Shown: positions 51,439-62,889, counted from the stretch's first letter. The stretch is DNA of 64,000 nt from Odiellus spinosus (GCA_963920705.1 OY987228.1:930001-994000), one strand, 5' to 3'. Program-made: numbers and translations. Notes: generated from the letters alone by a model not told the origin.

Positions 51439-52998
51439 GGTTTTTCAACTCATGTTTTTCAAATCATGTTTTTCAAATCATGTTTTTCAACTCATGTTTT
51501 TCAACTCATGTTTTTCAAATCATGTTTATCAAATCATGTTTTTCAACTCATGTTTTCAACTCATGTTTTTCAACTCATGTTTTTCAACTCATGTTTTTCA
51601 ACTCATGTTTTTCAAATCATGTTTTTCAAATCATGTTTTTCAAATCATGTTTTTCAAATCATGTGTTTCAAATCATGTTTTTCAACTCATGTTTTTCAAA
51701 TCATGTTTTTCAAATCATGTTTTTCAACTCATGTTTTTCAAATCATGTTTTTCAAATCATGTTTTTCAAATCATGTTTTTCAACTCATGTTTTTCAACTC
51801 ATGTTTTTCAACTCATGTTTTTCAACTCATGTTTTTCAACTCATGTTTTTCAACTCATGTTTTTCAACTCATGTTTTTCAACTCATGTTTTTCAACTCAT
51901 GTTTTTCAACTCATGTTTTTCAACTCATGTTTTTCAACTCATGTTTTTCAACTCATGTTTTTCAACTCATGTTTTTCAACTCATGTTTTTCAACTCATGT
52001 TTTTCAAATCATGTTTTTCAAATCATGTTTTTCAACTCATGTTTTTCAACTCAGGTTTTTCAACTCATGTTTTTCAAATCATGTTTTTCAAATCATGTTT
52101 TTCAACTCAAGTTTTTCAACTCATGTTTTTCAAATCATGTTTATCAAATCATGTTTTTCAACTCATGTTTTCAACTCATGTTTTTCAACTCATGTTTTTC
52201 AACTCTTGTTTTTCAACTCATGTTTTTCAAATCATGTTTTTCAAATCATGTTTTTCAAATCATGTTTTTCAAATCATGTTTTTCAAATCATGTTTTTCAA
52301 ATCATGTTTTTCAAATCATGTTTTTCAACTCATGTTTTTCAAATCATGTTTTTCAAATCATGTTTTTCAAATCATGTTTTTAGAATCATGTTTTTCAACT
52401 CATGTTTTTCAAATCATGTTTTTCAACTCATGTTTTTCAACTCATGTTTTTCAAATCATGTTTTTCAAATCTTGTTTTTCAAATCATGTTTTTCAAATCA
52501 TGTTTTTCAAATCATGTTTTTCAAATCATGTTTTTCAAATCATGTTTTTCAAATCATGTTTTTCAAATCATGTTTTTCAAATCAGGTTTTTCAAATCATG
52601 TTTTTCAAATCATGTTTTTCAAATCATGTTTTACAAATCATGTTTTACAAATCATGTTTTTCAAATCATGTTTTTCAAATCATGTTTTTCAAATCATGTT
52701 TTTCAAACCATGTTTTTCAAACCATGTTTTACAAATCATGTTTTTCAACTCATGTTTTTCAACTCATGTTTTTCAACTCATGTTTTTCAACTCATGTTTT
52801 TCAACTCATGTTTTTCAACTCATGTTTTTCAACTCATGTTTTTCAACTCATGTTTTTCAACTCATGTTTTTCAACTCATGTTTTTCAACTCATGTTTTTC
52901 AAATCATGTTTTTCAACTCATGTTTTTCAAATCATGTTTTTCAAATCATGTTTTTCAACTCATGTTTTTCAACTCATGTTTTTCAACTCATGCTTTTC
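51439..52998. repeat. Higher-order repeat H, copy 2
   Basis: Partner of 47101-48660 at offset 4338. Just after the match this copy has two adjacent CATGCTTTTC units (52989 and 53003) where copy 1 has one, so a single unit was duplicated after the segment was copied. The TTTATTAAATC unit then falls at 53598, two units later than predicted. This copy has no CGAA island at the equivalent of 49481. Confidence 0.82.
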
Positions 52999-53928
52999 AA
53001 CTCATGCTTTTCAACTCATGTTTTTCAACTCATGTTTTTCAACTCATGTTTTTCAAATCATGTTTTTCAAATCATGTTTTTCAAATCATGTTTTTCAAAT
53101 CATGTTTTTCAAATCATGTTTTTCAAATCATGTTTTTCAAATCATGTTTTTCAAATCATGTTTTTCAAATCATGTTTTTCAAATCATGTTTTTCAAATCA
53201 TGTTTTTCAAATCATGTTTTTCAAATCATGTTTTTCAAATCATGTTTTTCAAATCATGTTTTTCAAATCATGTTTTTCAAATCATGTTTTTCAACTCATG
53301 TTTTTCAACTCATGTTTTTCAACTCATGTTTTTCAACTCATGTTTTTCAACTCATGTTTTTCAACTCATGTTTTTCAACTCATGTTTTTCAACTCATGTT
53401 TTTCAACTCATGTTTTTCAACTCATGTTTTTCAACTCATGTTTTTCAACTCATGTTTTTCAACTCATGTTTTTCAACTCATGTTTTTCAAATCATGTTTT
53501 TCAAATCATGTTTTTCAACTCATGTTTTTCAAATCATGTTTTTCAACTCATATTTTTCAAATCATGTTTTTCAAATCATGTTTTTCAAATCATGTTTATT
53601 AAATCATGTTTTTCAACTCATGTTTTTCAACTCATGTTTTTCAACTCATGTTTTTCAACTCATGTTTTTCAACTCATGTTTTTCAACTCATGTTTTTCAA
53701 CTCATGTTTTTCAACTCATGTTTTTCAAATCATGTTTTTCAACTCATGTTTTTCAACTCATGTTTTTCAAATCATGTTTTTCAACTCATGTTTTTCAACT
53801 CATGTTTTTCAAATCATGTTTTTCAAATCATGTTTTTCAAATCATGTTTTTCAAATCATGTTTTTCAAATCATGTTTTTCAAATCATGTTTTTCAAATCA
53901 TGTTTTTCAAATCATGTTTTTCAACTCA

Positions 53929-54284
53929 GGTTTTTCAAATCAGGTTTTTCAACTCATGTTTTTCAACTCATGTTTTTCAAATCATGTTTTTCAAATCATG
54001 TTTTTCAAATCATGTTTTTCAACTCATGTTTTTCAAATCATGTTTTTCAACTCATGTTTTTCAAATCATGTTTTTAAACTCATGTTTTTCAACTCATGTT
54101 TTTCAACTCATGTTTTTCAACTCATGTTTTTCAACTCATGTTTTTCAACTCATGTTTTTCAACTCATGTTTTTCAAATCATGTTTTTCAACTCATGTTTT
54201 TCAAATCATGTTTTTCAAATCATGCTTTTCAAATCATGCTTTTCAAATCATGTTTTTCAAATCATGTTTTTCAAAACATGTTTT
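53929..54284. repeat. Short higher-order repeat I, copy 2
   Basis: It matches 50305-50660 mark for mark. The CTCAGG plus ATCAGG doublet occurs again at 54741, another 812 bases (58 units) on, so the first part of this segment was copied a third time next door. Confidence 0.75.
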
Positions 54285-55330
54285 TCAAATCATGTTTTTC
54301 AAATCATGTTTTTCAAATCATGTTTTTCAAATCATGTTTTTCAAATCATGTTTTTCAAATCATGTTTTTTAACTCATGTTTTTCAAATCATGTTTTTCAA
54401 ATCATGTTTTTCACCTCATGTTTTTCAACTCATGTTTTTCAACACATGTTTTTCAAATCATGTTTTTCAAATCATGTTTTTCAACTCATGTTTTTCAAAT
54501 CATGTTTTTACACTCATGTTTTTCAACTCATGTTTTTCAACTCATGTTTTTCAAATCATGTTTTTACACTCATGTTTTTCAACTCATGTTTTTCAAATCA
54601 TGTTTTTCAAATCATGTTTTTCAAATCATGTTTTTCAAATCATGTTTTTCAAATCATGTTTTTCAAATCATGTTTTTCAAATCATGTTTTTCAAATCATG
54701 TTTTTCAAATCATGTTTTTCAAATCATGTTTTTCAACTCAGGTTTTTCAAATCAGGTTTTTCAACTCATGTTTTTCAACTCATGTTTTTCAAATCATGTT
54801 TTTCAAATCATGTTTTTCACATCATGTTTTTCAACTCATGTTTTTCAAATCATGTTTTTCAACTCATGTTTTTCAAATCATGTTTTTAAACTCATGTTTT
54901 TCAACTCATGTTTTTCAAATCATGTTTTTCAACTCATGTTTTTCAAATCATGTTTTTCAAATCATGTTTTTCAAATCATGTTTTTCAAATCATGTTTTTC
55001 AAATCATGTTTTTCAAATCATGTTTTTCAAATCATGTTTTTCAAATCATGTTTTTCAAATCATGTTTTTCAAATCATGTTTTTCAAATCATGTTTTTCAA
55101 ATCATGTTTTTCAAATCATGTTTTTCAAATCATGTTTTTCAAATCATGTTTTTCAAATCATGTTTTTCAAATCATGTTTTTCAAATCATGTTTTTCAAAT
55201 CATGTTTTTCAAATCATGTTTTTCAACTCATGTTTTTCAACTCATGTTTTTCAACTCATGTTTTTCAACTCATGTTTTTCAACTCATGTTTTTCAACTCA
55301 TGTTTTTCAACTCATGTTTTTCAACTCATG

Positions 55331-55372
55331 TGTTTCAAATCATGTGTTTCAAATCATGTGTTTCAAATCATG
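55331..55372. repeat. Three consecutive TGTTTCAAATC units, left of CGA block 2
   Basis: The second T of the T run is G in three adjacent CAAA units. The same change occurs singly near 43175, 44434, 46083, 47328 and 51665. A second triplet stands at 58803, on the other side of the main CGA block, so the pair flanks it. Confidence 0.9.
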
Positions 55373-56030
55373 TTTTTCAACTCATGTTTTTCAACTCATG
55401 TTTTTCAACTCATGTTTTTCAAATCATGTTTTTCAAATCATGTTTTTCAACTCATGTTTTTCAACTCATGTTTTTCAACTCATGTTTTTCAACTCATGTT
55501 TTTCAACTCTTGTTTTTCAACTCATGTTTTTCAACTCATGTTTTTCAACTCATGTTTTTCAACTCATGTTTTTCAAATCATGTTTTTCAACTCATGTTTT
55601 TCAACTCATGTTTTTCAACTCATGTTTTTCGAATCATGTTTTTCGAATCATGTTTTTCGAATCATGTTTTTCGAATCATGTTTTTCGAATCATGTTTTTC
55701 GAATCATGTTTTTCGAATCATGTTTTTCGAATCATGTTTTTCGAATCATGTTTTTCGAATCATGTTTTTCGAATCATGTTTTTCGAATCATGTTTTTCGA
55801 ATCATGTTTTTCGAATCATGTTTTTCGAATCATGTTTTTCGAATCATGTTTTTCGAATCATGTTTTTCGAATCATGTTTTTCGAATCATGTTTTTCGAAT
55901 CATGTTTTTCGAATCATGTTTTTCGAATCATGTTTTTCGAATCATGTTTTTCGAATCATGTTTTTCGAATCATGTTTTTCGAATCATGTTTTTCGAATCA
56001 TGTTTTTCGAATCATGTTTTTCGAATCATG

Positions 56031-56730
56031 TTTTTCGACTCATGTTTTTCGAATCATGTTTTTCGAATCATGTTTTTCGAATCATGTTTTTCGAATCATG
56101 TTTTTCGAATCATGTTTTTCGAATCATGTTTTTCGACTCATGTTTTTCGACTCATGTTTTTCGAATCATGTTTTTCGAATCATGTTTTTCGAATCATGTT
56201 TTTCGAATCATGTTTTTCGAATCATGTTTTTCGAATCATGTTTTTCGAATCATGTTTTTCGAATCATGTTTTTCGAATCATGTTTTTCGAATCATGTTTT
56301 TCGAATCATGTTTTTCGAATCATGTTTTTCGAATCATGTTTTTCGAATCATGTTTTTCGAATCATGTTTTTCGAATCATGTTTTTCGAATCATGTTTTTC
56401 GAATCATGTTTTTCGAATCATGTTTTTCGAATCATGTTTTTCGAATCATGTTTTTCGAATCATGTTTTTCGAATCATGTTTTTCGAATCATGTTTTTCGA
56501 ATCATGTTTTTCGACTCATGTTTTTCGACTCATGTTTTTCGACTCATGTTTTCCGACTCATGTTTTTCGACTCATGTTTTTCGACTCATGTTTTTCGACT
56601 CATGTTTTTCGACTCATGTTTTTCGACTCATGTTTTTCGACTCATGTTTTTCGACTCATGTTTTTCGAATCATGTTTTTCGAATCATGTTTTTCGAATCA
56701 TGTTGTTCGAATCATGTTGTTCGAATCATG
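56031..56730. repeat. Internal duplication in CGA block 2, copy 1 (50 units)
   Basis: It runs from a lone CGAC unit (56031) through a CGAC pair (56129), a CGAA run and a CGAC run with TTTTCC (56549) to the paired TTGTT units (56703). The same order recurs at 57039. The first marks lie 1008 bases apart and the later ones 1078, so the copies differ by five units inside the CGAA run between them. Confidence 0.88.
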
Positions 56731-57038
56731 TTTTTCGAATCATGTTTTTCGAATCATGTTTTTCGAATCATGTTTTTCGAATCATGTTTTTCGAATCATG
56801 TTTTTCGAATCATGTTTTTCGAATCATGTTTTTCGAATCATGTTTTTCGAATCATGTTTTTCGAATCATGTTTTTCGAATCATGTTTTTCGAATCATGTT
56901 TTTCGAATCATGTTTTTCGAATCATGTTTTTCGAATCATGTTTTTCGAATCATGTTTTTCGAATCATGTTTTTCGAATCATGTTTTTCGAATCATGTTTT
57001 TCGAATCATGTTTTTCGAATCATGTTTTTCGAATCATG

Positions 57039-57808
57039 TTTTTCGACTCATGTTTTTCGAATCATGTTTTTCGAATCATGTTTTTCGAATCATGTTTTTC
57101 GAATCATGTTTTTCGAATCATGTTTTTCGAATCATGTTTTTCGACTCATGTTTTTCGACTCATGTTTTTCGAATCATGTTTTTCGAATCATGTTTTTCGA
57201 ATCATGTTTTTCGAATCATGTTTTTCGAATCATGTTTTTCGAATCATGTTTTTCGAATCATGTTTTTCGAATCATGTTTTTCGAATCATGTTTTTCGAAT
57301 CATGTTTTTCGAATCATGTTTTTCGAATCATGTTTTTCGAATCATGTTTTTCGAATCATGTTTTTCGAATCATGTTTTTCGAATCATGTTTTTCGAATCA
57401 TGTTTTTCGAATCATGTTTTTCGAATCATGTTTTTCGAATCATGTTTTTCGAATCATGTTTTTCGAATCATGTTTTTCGAATCATGTTTTTCGAATCATG
57501 TTTTTCGAATCATGTTTTTCGAATCATGTTTTTCGAATCATGTTTTTCGAATCATGTTTTTCGAATCATGTTTTTCGAATCATGTTTTTCGACTCATGTT
57601 TTTCGACTCATGTTTTTCGACTCATGTTTTCCGACTCATGTTTTTCGACTCATGTTTTTCGACTCATGTTTTTCGACTCATGTTTTTCGACTCATGTTTT
57701 TCGACTCATGTTTTTCGACTCATGTTTTTCGACTCATGTTTTTCGAATCATGTTTTTCGAATCATGTTTTTCGAATCATGTTGTTCGAATCATGTTGTTC
57801 GAATCATG
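57039..57808. repeat. Internal duplication in CGA block 2, copy 2 (55 units)
   Basis: It has the same marks as 56031-56730: lone CGAC at 57039, pair at 57137, TTTTCC at 57627 and TTGTT pair at 57781. The CGAA run between the pair and the CGAC run is five units longer. After it, 18 plain CGAA units lead into a CGAC run at 58061 that starts like the earlier runs but meets the block border. Confidence 0.88.
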
Positions 57809-58144
57809 TTTTTCGAATCATGTTTTTCGAATCATGTTTTTCGAATCATGTTTTTCGAATCATGTTTTTCGAATCATGTTTTTCGAATCATGTTTTTCGA
57901 ATCATGTTTTTCGAATCATGTTTTTCGAATCATGTTTTTCGAATCATGTTTTTCGAATCATGTTTTTCGAATCATGTTTTTCGAATCATGTTTTTCGAAT
58001 CATGTTTTTCGAATCATGTTTTTCGAATCATGTTTTTCGAATCATGTTTTTCGAATCATGTTTTTCGACTCATGTTTTTCGACTCATGTTTTTCGACTCA
58101 TGTTTTTCGACTCATGTTTTTCGACTCATGTTTTTCGACTCATG

Positions 58145-58186
58145 TCTTTCGACTCATGTCTTTCGACTCATGTCTTTCAACTCATG
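58145..58186. repeat. TCTTT variant run crossing the CGA to CAA border
   Basis: Three consecutive units have C as the second base of the T run. The first two (58145 and 58159) are CGAC and the third (58173) is CAAC. The variant therefore spans the family border, so the change at position 7 and the change in the T run have independent histories here. Confidence 0.95.
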
Positions 58187-59585
58187 TTTTTCAACTCATG
58201 TTTTTCAACTCATGTTTTTCAACTCATGTTTTTCAACTCATGTTTTTCAACTCATGTTTTTCAACTCATGTTTTTCAAATCATGTTTTTCAAATCATGTT
58301 TTTCAAATCATGTTTTTCAACTCATGTTTTTCAACTCATGTTTTTCAACTCATGTTTTTCAACTCATGTTTTTCAACTCATGTTTTTCAACTCATGTTTT
58401 TCAACTCATGTTTTTCAACTCATGTTTTTCAACTCATGTTTTTCAACTCATGTTTTTCAACTCATGTTTTTCAACTCATGTTTTTCAACTCATGTTTTTC
58501 AACTCATGTTTTTCAACTCATGTCTTTCAACTCATGTCTTTCAACTCATGTCTTTCAACTCATGTCTTTCAACTCATGTCTTTCAACTCATGTTTTTCAA
58601 CTCATGTTTTTCAACTCATGTTTTTCAACTCATGTTTTTCAACTCATGTTTTTCAACTCATGTTTTTCAACTCATGTTTTTCAACTCATGTTTTTCAACT
58701 CATGTTTTTCAACTCATGTTTTTCAACTCATGTTTTTCAACTCATGTTTTTCAAATCATGTTTTTCAAATCATGTTTTTCAACTCATGTTTTTCAAATCA
58801 TGTGTTTCAAATCATGTGTTTCAAATCATGTGTTTCAAATCATGTTTTTCAACTCATGTTTTTCAACTCATGTTTTTCAACTCATGTTTTTAACTCATGT
58901 TTTTCAACTCATGTTTTTCAAATCATGTTTTTCAAATCATGTTTTTCAAATCATGTTTTTCAACTCATGTTTTTCAACTCATGTTTTTCAACTCATGTTT
59001 TTCAACTCATGTCTTTCAACTCATGTCTTTCAACTCATGTCTTTCAACTCATGTTTTTCAACTCATGTTTTTCAACTCATGTTTTTCAACTCATGTTTTT
59101 CAACTCATGTTTTTCAACTCATGTTTTTCAACTCATGTTTTTCAACTCATGTTTTTCAACTCATGTTTTTCAATTCATGTTTTTCAAATCATGTTTTTCA
59201 AATCATGTTTTTCAAATCATGTTTTTCAAATCTTGTTTTTCAAATCATGTTTTTCAAATCATGTTTTTCAAATCATGTTTTTCTAATCATGATTTTCAAA
59301 TCATGTTTTTCAAATCATGTTTTTCAAATCATGTTTTTCAAATCATGTTTTTCAAATCATGTTTTTCAAATCATGTTTTTCAAATCAAGTTTTTCAAATC
59401 AAGTTTTTCAAATCATGTTTTTCAAATCATGATTTTCAAATCATGTTTTTCAAATCAAGTTTTTCAAATCAAGTTTTTCAAATCATGTTTTTCAAATCAT
59501 GTTTTTCAAATCATGTTTTTCAAATCATGTTTTTCAAATCATGTTTTTCAAATCATGTTTTTCAAATCATGTTTTTCTAATCATG
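58173..59585. repeat. CAA-family section between CGA blocks 2 and 3
   Basis: Length 1413, equal to 14 x 101 minus 1; the missing base is the 13-bp TTTTTAACTC unit at 58887. It is mostly long CAAC runs with TCTTT units in groups of five (58523) and three (59012), a TGTTTC triplet at 58803, and a CAAA-rich right end. That right end (59278-59585) is bracketed by two TTTTTCTAATC units 294 bp apart and holds GATTTTC and CAAGTTTTTC variants. There is no gene. Confidence 0.9.
58803..58844. repeat. Three consecutive TGTTTCAAATC units, right of CGA block 2
   Basis: Same triplet as at 55331. With that partner it flanks the 2.5-kb CGA block, which fits expansion of the CGA block inside, or between copies of, one older CAA segment. 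Confidence 0.9.
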
Positions 59586-59935
59586 TTTTTCGAATCATGT
59601 TTTTCGAATCATGTTTTTCGAATCATGTTTTTCGAATCATGTTTTTCGAATCATGTTTTTCGAATCATGTTTTTCGAATCATGTTTTTCGAATCATGTTT
59701 TTCGAATCATGTTTTTCGAATCATGTTTTTCGAATCATGTTTTACGAATCATGTTTTTCGAATCATGTTTTTCGAATCATGTTTTTTTAATCATGTTTTT
59801 CGAATCATGTTTTTCGAATCATGTTTTTCGAATCATGTTTTTTTAATCATGTTTTTCGAATCATGTTTTTCGAATCATGTTTTTCGAATCATGTTTTTCG
59901 AATCATGTTTTTCGAATCATGTTTTTCGAATCATG

Positions 59936-60229
59936 TTTTTCGACTCATGTTTTTCGACTCATGTTTTTCGACTCATGTTTTGCGACTCATGTTTTTCGAC
60001 TCATGTTTTTCGACTCATGTTTTTCGACTCATGTTTTTCGACTCATGTTTTTCGACTCATGTTTTTCGACTCATGTTTTTCGACTCATGTTTTTCGACTC
60101 ATGTTTTTCGACTCATGTTTTTCGACTCATGTTTTTCGACTCATGTTTTTCGACTCATGTTTTTCGACTCATGTTTTTCGACTCATGTTTTTCGACTCAT
60201 GTTTTTCGACTCATGTTTTTCGACTCATG
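59936..60229. repeat. CGAC run, 21 units
   Basis: Pure TTTTTCGACTCATG except for one TTTTGCGACTC unit near 59978. It is the first and shortest of three successive large CGAC runs in block 3. Confidence 0.95.
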
Positions 60230-60649
60230 TTTTTCGAATCATGTTTTTCGAATCATGTTTTTCGAATCATGTTTTTCGAATCATGTTTTTCGAATCATGT
60301 TTTTCGAATCATGTTTTTCGAATCATGTTTTTCGAATCATGTTTTTCGAATCATGTTTTTCTTATCATGTTTTTCGAATCATGTTTTTCGAATCATGTTT
60401 TTCGAATCATGTTTTTCGAATCATGTTTTTCGAATCATGTTTTTCGAATCATGTTTTTCGAATCATGTTTTTCGAATCATGTTTTTCGAATCATGTTTTT
60501 CGAATCATGTTTTTCGAATCATGTTTTTCGAATCATGTTTTTCGAATCATGTTTTTCGAATCATGTTTTTCGAATCATGGTTTTCGAATCATGTTTTTCG
60601 AATCATGTTTTTCGAATCATGTTTTTCGAATCATGTTTTTCGAATCATG

Positions 60650-60775
60650 GTTTTCGAATCATGGTTTTCGAATCATGGTTTTCGAATCATGGTTTTCGAA
60701 TCATGGTTTTCGAATCATGGTTTTCGAATCATGGTTTTCGAATCATGGTTTTCGAATCATGGTTTTCGAATCATG
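60650..60775. repeat. G-start CGAA run, nine units, with a satellite single at 60580
   Basis: The first T of the unit is G, giving CATGGTTTTCGAATC. One such unit at 60580 is followed by four normal units and then nine in a row. The same one, four, nine pattern recurs 1106 bases later. Confidence 0.95.
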
Positions 60776-61069
60776 TTTTTCGAATCATGTTTTTCGAATC
60801 ATGTTTTTCGAATCATGTTTTTCGAATCATGTTTTTCGAATCATGTTTTTCGAATCATGTTTTTCGAATCATGTTTTTCGAATCATGTTTTTCGAATCAT
60901 GTTTTTCGAATCATGTTTTTCGAATCATGTTTTTCGAATCATGTTTTTCGAATCATGTTTTTCGAATCATGTTTTTCGAATCATGTTTTTCGAATCATGT
61001 TTTTCGAATCATGTTTTTCGAATCATGTTTTTCGAATCATGTTTTTCGAATCATGTTTTTCGAATCATG

Positions 61070-61671
61070 TTTTTCGACTCATGTTTTTCGACTCATGTTT
61101 TTCGACTCATGTTTTTCGACTCATGTTTTTCGACTCATGTTTTTCGACTCATGTTTTTCGACTCATGTTTTTCGACTCATGTTTTTCGACTCATGTTTTT
61201 CGACTCATGTTTTTCGACTCATGTTTTTCGACTCATGTTTTTCGACTCATGTTTTTCGACTCATGTTTTTCGACTCATGTTTTTCGACTCATGTTTTTCG
61301 ACTCATGTTTTTCGACTCATGTTTTTCGACTCATGTTTTTCGACTCATGTTTTTCGACTCATGTTTTTCGACTCATGTTTTTCGACTCATGTTTTTCGAC
61401 TCATGTTTTTCGACTCATGTTTTTCGACTCATGTTTTTCGACTCATGTTTTTCGACTCATGTTTTTCGACTCATGTTTTTCGACTCATGTTTTTCGACTC
61501 ATGTTTTTCGACTCATGTTTTTCGACTCATGTTTTTCGACTCATGTTTTTCGACTCATGTTTTTCGACTCATGTTTTTCGACTCATGTTTTTCGACTCAT
61601 GTTTTTCGACTCATGTTTTTCGACTCATGTTTTTCGACTCATGTTTTTCGACTCATGTTTTTCGACTCATG
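61070..61671. repeat. CGAC run, 43 units
   Basis: 602 bp of identical CGAC units. It lies 21 CGAA units after the first G-start run. It is equivalent to the 51-unit run at 62148. Confidence 0.95.
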
Positions 61672-61755
61672 TTTTTCGAATCATGGTTTTCGAATCATGT
61701 TTTTCGAATCATGTTTTTCGAATCATGTTTTTCGAATCATGTTTTTCGAATCATG

Positions 61756-61881
61756 GTTTTCGAATCATGGTTTTCGAATCATGGTTTTCGAATCATGGTT
61801 TTCGAATCATGGTTTTCGAATCATGGTTTTCGAATCATGGTTTTCGAATCATGGTTTTCGAATCATGGTTTTCGAATCATG
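61756..61881. repeat. G-start CGAA run, second copy, nine units, single at 61686
   Basis: Same single (61686), four normal units and nine G-start units as at 60580-60775, offset 1106 (79 units). Nineteen CGAA units then lead to the next CGAC run, against 21 in the first copy. Confidence 0.95.
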
Positions 61882-62147
61882 TTTTTCGAATCATGTTTTT
61901 CGAATCATGTTTTTCGAATCATGTTTTTCGAATCATGTTTTTCGAATCATGTTTTTCGAATCATGTTTTTCGAATCATGTTTTTCGAATCATGTTTTTCG
62001 AATCATGTTTTTCGAATCATGTTTTTCGAATCATGTTTTTCGAATCATGTTTTTCGAATCATGTTTTTCGAATCATGTTTTTCGAATCATGTTTTTCGAA
62101 TCATGTTTTTCGAATCATGTTTTTCGAATCATGTTTTTCGAATCATG

Positions 62148-62861
62148 TTTTTCGACTCATGTTTTTCGACTCATGTTTTTCGACTCATGTTTTTCGACTC
62201 ATGTTTTTCGACTCATGTTTTTCGACTCATGTTTTTCGACTCATGTTTTTCGACTCATGTTTTTCGACTCATGTTTTTCGACTCATGTTTTTCGACTCAT
62301 GTTTTTCGACTCATGTTTTTCGACTCATGTTTTTCGACTCATGTTTTTCGACTCATGTTTTTCGACTCATGTTTTTCGACTCATGTTTTTCGACTCATGT
62401 TTTTCGACTCATGTTTTTCGACTCATGTTTTTCGACTCATGTTTTTCGACTCATGTTTTTCGACTCATGTTTTTCGACTCATGTTTTTCGACTCATGTTT
62501 TTCGACTCATGTTTTTCGACTCATGTTTTTCGACTCATGTTTTTCGACTCATGTTTTTCGACTCATGTTTTTCGACTCATGTTTTTCGACTCATGTTTTT
62601 CGACTCATGTTTTTCGACTCATGTTTTTCGACTCATGTTTTTCGACTCATGTTTTTCGACTCATGTTTTTCGACTCATGTTTTTCGACTCATGTTTTTCG
62701 ACTCATGTTTTTCGACTCATGTTTTTCGACTCATGTTTTTCGACTCATGTTTTTCGACTCATGTTTTTCGACTCATGTTTTTCGACTCATGTTTTTCGAC
62801 TCATGTTTTTCGACTCATGTTTTTCGACTCATGTTTTTCGACTCATGTTTTTCGACTCATG
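62148..62861. repeat. CGAC run, 51 units, longest pure run seen
   Basis: 714 bp of identical 14-bp units, the longest perfectly uniform stretch I found. Such a run is the kind of place where read collapse or expansion can affect an assembly. Confidence 0.95.
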
Positions 62862-62889
62862 TTTTTCGAATCATGTTTTTCGAATCATG

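Larger units (their letters stand above)
49705..55624. repeat. CAA-family section between the CGAA island and the main CGA block
   Basis: Length 5920, equal to 14 x 423 minus 2, which matches two 13-bp units seen near 51551 and 52166. It holds the second copy of repeat H and both copies of a shorter repeat at offset 3624. Variants near the right end are CATGCTTTTC, AAAACATG, CACCTC and TTTTTACACTC, then a pure CAAA run, a CAAC run and three TGTTTCAAATC units at 55331. No unique sequence. Confidence 0.85.
55625..58172. repeat. CGA block 2, 182 units without length change
   Basis: 2548 bp, exactly 182 x 14. Most units are CGAA, with CGAC singles, pairs and two longer CGAC runs (from about 56507 and from 57585). 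Rare variants are TTTTCCGACTC at 56549 and 57627 and paired TTGTTCGAATC at 56703 and 57781. Every unit carries one CpG, so the block is a dense CpG field of one per 14 bp. Both borders are single-unit sharp: CAAC on the left, and CAAC carrying the TCTTT variant on the right. Confidence 0.95.

Noticed and set aside
6..59846. Dozens of long + strand open reading frames, some over 2,500 codons, starting with MFF
   Set aside because: The satellite unit has no stop in any forward phase, so frames stay open until a rare TAA or TAG variant unit. All encode one low-complexity 14-residue cycle, overlap in every frame, and lack ribosome sites, domains or codon bias. They are not genes.
62148..62861. 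Long pure CGAC run as an assembly artefact
   Set aside because: A run of 51 identical units is a risk for wrong length, but it sits in a repeated module with parallels at 59936 and 61070, so its existence is plausible. Only the exact count is in doubt.
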